DNA of 51,325 bases from Caldilineaceae bacterium. GTDB taxonomy: Bacteria > Chloroflexota > Anaerolineae > Caldilineales > Caldilineaceae. Every line of letters begins with the position of its first letter. Within the stretch, counting starts at the first letter, position 1. The DNA is taken from NCBI GenBank assembly GCA_019637645.1, contig JAHBVH010000059.1:1-51325 (forward strand), written 5' to 3'. A program made the position numbers and the translations under genes. Positions 47,374 through 51,325 of the stretch are shown here, in pieces. The notes beneath the pieces are model-generated. The model was not told the origin of the DNA. It ran no database searches and saw nothing but the letters and a program-made list of their open reading frames with translations.

Positions 47374-47536
47374 CCTCTGTCCTTCTCTGATCCCGCGGTA
47401 AATACGCAAAATCTTGCGTATCTACCCTCTGCCCTTCTCTGATCCCGCGGTAAATACGCAAAATCTTGCGTATCTACCCTCTGTCCTTCTCTGATCCCGC
47501 GGTAAATACGCAAAATCTTGCGTATCTACCCTCTGT
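47374..47536. repeat. Three tandem copies of a 52-bp unit
   Basis: Units start at about 47374, 47426 and 47478; GATCCCGCGG recurs at 47389, 47441 and 47493. The copies differ by a single base near the start. Each carries a short palindrome, TACGCAA-AATC-TTGCGTA. The array ends exactly at the stop codon of the converging aldolase gene. A partial fourth start (CCCTCTGT) follows. Confidence 0.95.
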
Positions 47537-48949
47537 CTAATCGGCTAAACCTAGATCATCGCCGACGATGCGCGCCTGTTTGGGCATCTCTTTGTGATAG
47601 GCAACAGGGGTGACGATGCGATCAACCAGCTCGCGGGTGTTGACAACATTGAGCTTCTCATAGAAGAAGGTAAACTTGGCTTCCATCTCGGCAAAGAGGC
47701 CGCTCTTGGTCTCGGCATCCATGGCCCACAGTTCGGGCTTGAAGGGACCCATGGCCTTCTTGCGGGTCTTGTAATAGAACTGCGCATCGGTCTCGCCCGC
47801 CTTGCGCTCGTCGGCGGTGTGTACATCCAAGTAGCGGTAGATCTGATCGCGTAGGCCGGTGGGGAAAGAGGCGCTTTCCATAAAGAGATTTTGGAAACCA
47901 GAGGCCAAATGAATTTCCAAGGTCTGCTTCTCGGGGAATTTGGTGAACATGACTTCGGGCAAAGTGCTTGCACCATGTTGGACGACACCCCCGGAGCCAT
48001 GTTCGCGGGCACGCGCCCCTAGAACCCCCAGCGCGTCGAAATCAACGGCCACGTCGGCAATCGACCCGTCCGGCAACACAACGCCGCCGTGGGTGGTGCC
48101 CGTTTGGACACTGATCTTGCTCAGGCCCACATAATCACCAAGATCGGCCAACGTCTCATGATAATTTTGCACATAGGCATCCAGCTCTTCGACGGTCGAG
48201 TTTTTCTCCCCGACTTCGCCGATCTCACCCCCCAAGCTCACAGTGACCCCTGCTGGCTCTAGGTCGCGTACAAACTTGGTAATTTCCGCCGAGCGCATGA
48301 AATTGTGGAATTGCTGTTCGGTCAACGTCTCTTTGTGGAGATCGACCAAGGTGCTGGTATCAATGTCAATATTCCAGAAGCCCGCGGGCACGGCCTCGGC
48401 AATCAGATCCTTGACTTCTTGGATCGCGCCTTCGGGGTTTTTCTTAAAGGTTGAGGCTTTGACCTGAATATGGTCGCCCTGGATAAAGAGCGGATGGAAG
48501 TAGCCCTCTTTGATCGCCGCGGCAATGACAGCCGTGGTATATTCTTCCGGGGGCTGTTCAGTATAGCTCATCTCACTACGCGCAATCTCAAAGATCATCG
48601 CGCCTGTGTTGGTCTTCTGAGCAGCCCGCAGTGCCGCGCGCACGGTGTCATAGGTGGTAAAACGAATGTTCATCGCGGGCACGGTCCGATCACGCCACTC
48701 ACCACGGCCGCGCGCGATATAAAATTCGTGAATGCTGGCGGGGCGTGATCCCAACGCCTGCCCGATTTCCCAGATTAACCAGCGGCTAAACGCCTTGACC
48801 GACGGCGTCCCAAAGACGGCATCGCGGACGAGACCATCGATAGCTTGGCTACGCAGCCGATCGAGGTCGAGCACTTCGACTTTCCCTTTGGCAACGCCCA
48901 CAACTGATTTCAGCTGTGCCCGCAATTCATAAACTGATTCATGAATCAT
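47537..48949 (-). CDS. fba: Class II fructose-bisphosphate aldolase
   Basis: Cleaves fructose 1,6-bisphosphate with zinc. The 470-residue product is longer than the usual 300-360 and matches the extended class II form. Metal and substrate motifs are QGDHIQVK (first zinc His), [34 protein letters not shown] and [10 protein letters not shown]. The C-terminal extension of about 110 residues is helical and unassigned. ATG 48949 follows AAGGAA by about 9 bases. It is downstream of two phosphofructokinase genes on the same strand, consistent with a glycolytic cluster. Confidence 0.88.
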   Translation of the reverse strand: MIHESVYELRAQLKSVVGVAKGKVEVLDLDRLRSQAIDGLVRDAVFGTPSVKAFSRWLIWEIGQALGSRPASIHEFYIARGRGEWRDRTVPAMNIRFTTYDTVRAALRAAQKTNTGAMIFEIARSEMSYTEQPPEEYTTAVIAAAIKEGYFHPLFIQGDHIQVKASTFKKNPEGAIQEVKDLIAEAVPAGFWNIDIDTSTLVDLHKETLTEQQFHNFMRSAEITKFVRDLEPAGVTVSLGGEIGEVGEKNSTVEELDAYVQNYHETLADLGDYVGLSKISVQTGTTHGGVVLPDGSIADVAVDFDALGVLGARAREHGSGGVVQHGASTLPEVMFTKFPEKQTLEIHLASGFQNLFMESASFPTGLRDQIYRYLDVHTADERKAGETDAQFYYKTRKKAMGPFKPELWAMDAETKSGLFAEMEAKFTFFYEKLNVVNTRELVDRIVTPVAYHKEMPKQARIVGDDLGLAD

Positions 48950-49075
48950 CTTCTTGCTTCCTTTCCATCATTCTTCGCCATTGGATTGGTGTCCCAGCGA
49001 CGATTGGAGGGACGATAGGGGGACGTGCAGGGTGTTAAAAAGCCCAATCGTCGTGGGTACGTGTGTAAAGATCGC

Positions 49076-50242
49076 TTAATATAAGAACATCGGTTTGCCC
49101 AAAACATGGCGCACTTTGGGGCGATATTCTTGGATATCATAGAGTTCATCGACATCGACGCGCTTGATGCCGCTGCCAACCACGCTCATCGGCACATGGG
49201 TATAAGCACCATCGCGCAGGGCCATCATCCGTCCCCGCACGCCACTATTGATGAGGGTCAAGGCCATGTTGGCAAAGTTGACCGCCACCATAAGATCCAA
49301 GGCATCGGGGGCACCGGAACGCATGAGATAGGAGATCTGTTGATAGATAATATTTTCTCCCGTCAATTGCTTGAGTGCATCACCCGTAATGGTGCCGATC
49401 CCGCCCAATTTGCGGTGCCCATACGCATCGGCTTCGCCATATTCAACAATCTTGCCCCCCACAATATGGGCACCTTCACTAATGGTGACCATGGCGTAAT
49501 TGCTGGGGTTGGCGCGCTTATCTTGCATGACTAAGTCGGCTAAACGTTCTGGATCAAAGGGAACTTCCGAGATGATAGCTCGATCAACACCTGCCAAGTA
49601 GGAACTGATCAAACTCGTTTCGCCACTGTTGCGGCCAAAGAGTTCAATCACCGCAATCCGCTCATGCGAGCCCGTACTCGTGCGCAGTTGATGAATAAAT
49701 TGGACACTGCGCGTCACCGCGGTGCTAAAGCCAATGCAGTAATCTGTCCCATAGACATCATTATCCATTGTCTTGGGGATGGCCATGATCGGCACCCCTT
49801 CGTTATGGAGCCGTTGTCCATAGCTGAGGGTATCGTCACCACCAATGGGGATGAGTAGATCAATGCCCAGCGCTTCCAAATTTTTGAGCACATGGGGCGT
49901 AAAGTCGCGCAGGCTCTGATCCTTCACTTCAGCATCTAAATGATCGGGATCGCGCAGAAAATCAGGGACATCTTTGTTTTTGACCTTGCTCGGATTGGTG
50001 CGACTGGTGTGCAAGAAGGTACCGCCAGTGCGGTCAACGGTACGGACAATACTCTTATTCAGGGGGATCACATATTGGGCATAGGATTGGGGATCATCAC
50101 GGTTCAGGTTCAGCAAGCCGCCCCAGCCGCGCCGGATCCCCACAATCTCGTGGCCATCATCAATGGCGCGATGAACCGCGGCCTTGATCGAAGCATTGAG
50201 CCCCGGTACATCACCACCACCGGTTAGGATACCAATTTTCAT
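49076..50242 (-). CDS. Phosphofructokinase, probably pyrophosphate-dependent
   Basis: Phosphorylates fructose 6-phosphate. The 388-residue product has [10 protein letters not shown] at the N terminus, GGDDTLSYG at 134-142 and PKTMDND at 156-162 with the catalytic Asp160. ATP-dependent enzymes have Gly at the GGDG position and PGTIDND; the Asp and Lys seen here (Asp137 and Lys157) are the known marks of pyrophosphate-dependent enzymes. Reversible PPi-PFK would also allow gluconeogenic flux. ATG 50242 has AGGGAGAG about 7 bases upstream. The aldolase gene follows after 126 bases. Confidence 0.88.
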   Translation of the reverse strand: MKIGILTGGGDVPGLNASIKAAVHRAIDDGHEIVGIRRGWGGLLNLNRDDPQSYAQYVIPLNKSIVRTVDRTGGTFLHTSRTNPSKVKNKDVPDFLRDPDHLDAEVKDQSLRDFTPHVLKNLEALGIDLLIPIGGDDTLSYGQRLHNEGVPIMAIPKTMDNDVYGTDYCIGFSTAVTRSVQFIHQLRTSTGSHERIAVIELFGRNSGETSLISSYLAGVDRAIISEVPFDPERLADLVMQDKRANPSNYAMVTISEGAHIVGGKIVEYGEADAYGHRKLGGIGTITGDALKQLTGENIIYQQISYLMRSGAPDALDLMVAVNFANMALTLINSGVRGRMMALRDGAYTHVPMSVVGSGIKRVDVDELYDIQEYRPKVRHVLGKPMFLY

Positions 50243-50273
50243 AAAAATCTCTCCCTTGGTTATTCAGTTAGGC

Positions 50274-50347
50274 GCTACGCCGTTGGAGAAAACCTGACAG
50301 GTTTGGAAAACCTGTCCGCTCGCTAGTCACCCAACCAACGGCGTAGC
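50274..50347. repeat. Composite nested palindrome
   Basis: Outer arms GCTACGCCGTTGG (50274-50286) and CCAACGGCGTAGC (50335-50347) are perfect 13-base inverted repeats. Inside is core A, GACAGGTTT, GGA, AAACCTGTC (50296-50316). The right arm is preceded by CTAGTCACCCAACC, shared with the composite at 11333-11452. It lies upstream of the pyrophosphate-type phosphofructokinase gene. Confidence 0.85.
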
Positions 50348-50570
50348 TGCTATCAATGTGAGCGCATCTTGGCCCAAGGTGGGTTACAATGCGCATTTTA
50401 TGTCAGCAGTAGGGACGATAAGCCGTGCATGGCACTGGCGGCTTACTTTGATGTCCTACTCCTGCTTTACAGAGTCAACGCAGCAACTCGCCCTCGTCTG
50501 ATGACCAGCCGGGTGTACACACTGTAGTGTGCAACCTTTGCACGCTTTGGTTTGGGGAGCCCAGCGAGCC
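50348..50570. other. Intergenic region between the two phosphofructokinase genes
   Basis: No frame with a family is seen. A short hairpin CACACT-GT-AGTGTG at 50518-50531 lies 40 bases past the stop of the upstream gene (minus strand) but has no T run. Confidence 0.45.
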
Positions 50571-51325
50571 CTAGGGTTGCCGCACGCCAATATTCTGATA
50601 GAACTGGGGGCCAGGCTGGGCCAACATGCGCGTCAAGGGCCGCAAATTCATCCACCACTGTTGCTTAGGGCGCTGGTGGGCCAGGTCGTAAAGGCGGGAG
50701 ATCTCGTAGAAGGGGGTCAAACGCATTCGCCCTTCCATCATCCCAAGGCAGACAGCTGGCGGTTCACTTTCCTGAGTTACCGCCGTATCTTCCAAGAATT
50801 TAATCACCTCATTCGCCATGCGTGAGGCAGTAATACGGTCAAAGGGCGTGGGGTTGCCACCTTGTTGCATATGCCCCAAGATAGAAATGCGCACATTAAA
50901 GAGTTCTTTGCTCTCTTCTTCAAAGAGGGCCGCCAAAAAGGGGGCAGTGTAGAGGGAATTGGCAAACTCATTACGGATCATCAACGCCAGCCGTTTACCT
51001 TCACGGAAACCCGTGGTGAGCAAGCGGATATCTTCTTCTAGGTCAGTCAGCCGCACGCCTTCTTCGTGGATGTAGGCGCGCTCTGCGCCACACGACAGGG
51101 CTGCCATCATGGTGAGATAACCACAATGCCCCCCCATCACCTCGACGATAAAACAGCGATTGGAGGCAACTGCCGATTGCTTGATCTTATCCACCGCGCT
51201 GGTGACGGTATTGAGCGCTGTATCCGAGCCGATACTATATTCAGCACCAGGCAAATTATTGTCAATCGTCGCGGGAACACAAATGATGGGTATGTTAAAG
51301 GCCGGAAAGTGGCGGCGCGCCTCAT
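50571..51325 (-). CDS. Eukaryotic-type phosphofructokinase, C-terminal half (cut by window edge)
   Basis: The frame is open through the edge, so the N terminus lies outside. Visible residues (about 251) align best with the C-terminal half of animal and fungal PFK: VPATIDNNLPG, SIGSDTALNTVTSAVDKIKQ, VEVMGGHCGYLTMMAALSCG, LGHMQQGGNPTPFDR and, near the end, RPKQQWWMNLRPL, which is close to the KEQWWLKLRP block of eukaryotic enzymes. In those proteins the C half is regulatory. Here the Asp of TIDNN is kept, so activity is possible. It is upstream of, and on the same strand as, the pyrophosphate-type gene. Length and the N half need the neighbouring sequence. Confidence 0.88.
   Translation of the reverse strand, partial: EARRHFPAFNIPIICVPATIDNNLPGAEYSIGSDTALNTVTSAVDKIKQSAVASNRCFIVEVMGGHCGYLTMMAALSCGAERAYIHEEGVRLTDLEEDIRLLTTGFREGKRLALMIRNEFANSLYTAPFLAALFEEESKELFNVRISILGHMQQGGNPTPFDRITASRMANEVIKFLEDTAVTQESEPPAVCLGMMEGRMRLTPFYEISRLYDLAHQRPKQQWWMNLRPLTRMLAQPGPQFYQNIGVRQP

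Noticed and set aside
47040..47513. Minus-strand reading frame across the 52-bp repeats and the dehydrogenase relic
   Set aside because: Its N-terminal repeats mirror the DNA array and the rest is the reverse of the dehydrogenase frame.

Overview
The window looks like a chromosomal segment of a moderately GC-rich member of the Chloroflexota. Several signs point that way, none decisive alone. The large secreted protein at 5063-8887 ends in a short hydrophobic tail (SLYLPVITR) of a kind common on secreted Chloroflexota proteins. Glycyl-tRNA synthetase is a fused alpha-beta chain, a CoxD/CoxE-type pair is present, and RCC1, LysM and fasciclin surface proteins occur. I cannot fix the class. No phage, IS element or CRISPR array is visible; most genes are housekeeping.

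Layout. 1-5060: fasciclin lipoprotein, an argininosuccinate-lyase-family gene and phosphoglucomutase. 5063-12300 (minus): a 1274-residue RCC1/C13-like peptidase, a class IV aminotransferase, an HpcH/HpaI aldolase and a DUF1684 protein. 12300-13190: a long non-coding stretch with a 15-bp tandem repeat, a near-consensus promoter, a short terminated transcript and dispersed palindromes. 13188-14859: greA and an L,D-transpeptidase. 15002-18479 (minus): a ferrous-iron operon with a membrane-anchored DtxR/FeoA protein and a FeoB split into GTPase and permease genes, behind a promoter overlapped by inverted repeats. 18769-27024 (plus): metH, an M50 site-2 protease and glyQS.

27153-33117 (minus) is the classic block tRNA-Thr(TGT), tRNA-Tyr, tRNA-Thr(GGT), tuf, tRNA-Trp, secE, nusG, rplK, rplA, L10 leader, rplJ, rplL. 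rpmG is absent from its usual place by tRNA-Trp. 33177-34163 is a LysM lipoprotein. 34515-38612 is a TetR regulator followed by a three-gene ABC exporter (adaptor, permease, ATPase). 38763-42490 (minus) holds ilvE and a CoxE/MoxR pair. 42959-46905 (plus) holds an ECF sigma factor fused to two GNAT domains, an M29 aminopeptidase and a metallophosphoesterase, followed by the wreck of a D-2-hydroxyacid dehydrogenase. 47537-51325 (minus) is a glycolytic cluster: class II fructose-bisphosphate aldolase, a probable PPi-dependent phosphofructokinase, and the C-terminal half of a eukaryotic-type phosphofructokinase cut by the window edge.

The most striking non-coding feature is a dispersed family of intergenic palindromes. 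Core A reads CCTGACAGGTTTTCAAAACC or a variant. Core B is a roughly 30-nt imperfect hairpin beginning GTTGGCG and ending GCCAAC. Core A occurs about eleven times and B four times. At least three copies are nested inside outer inverted repeats, giving 74-120 bp mobile-like composites. Other notable signals are the repeat/promoter/small-RNA unit near 12.4-12.6 kb, a structured leader before the metallophosphoesterase, and an in-frame low-complexity insertion between the two halves of GlyQS.
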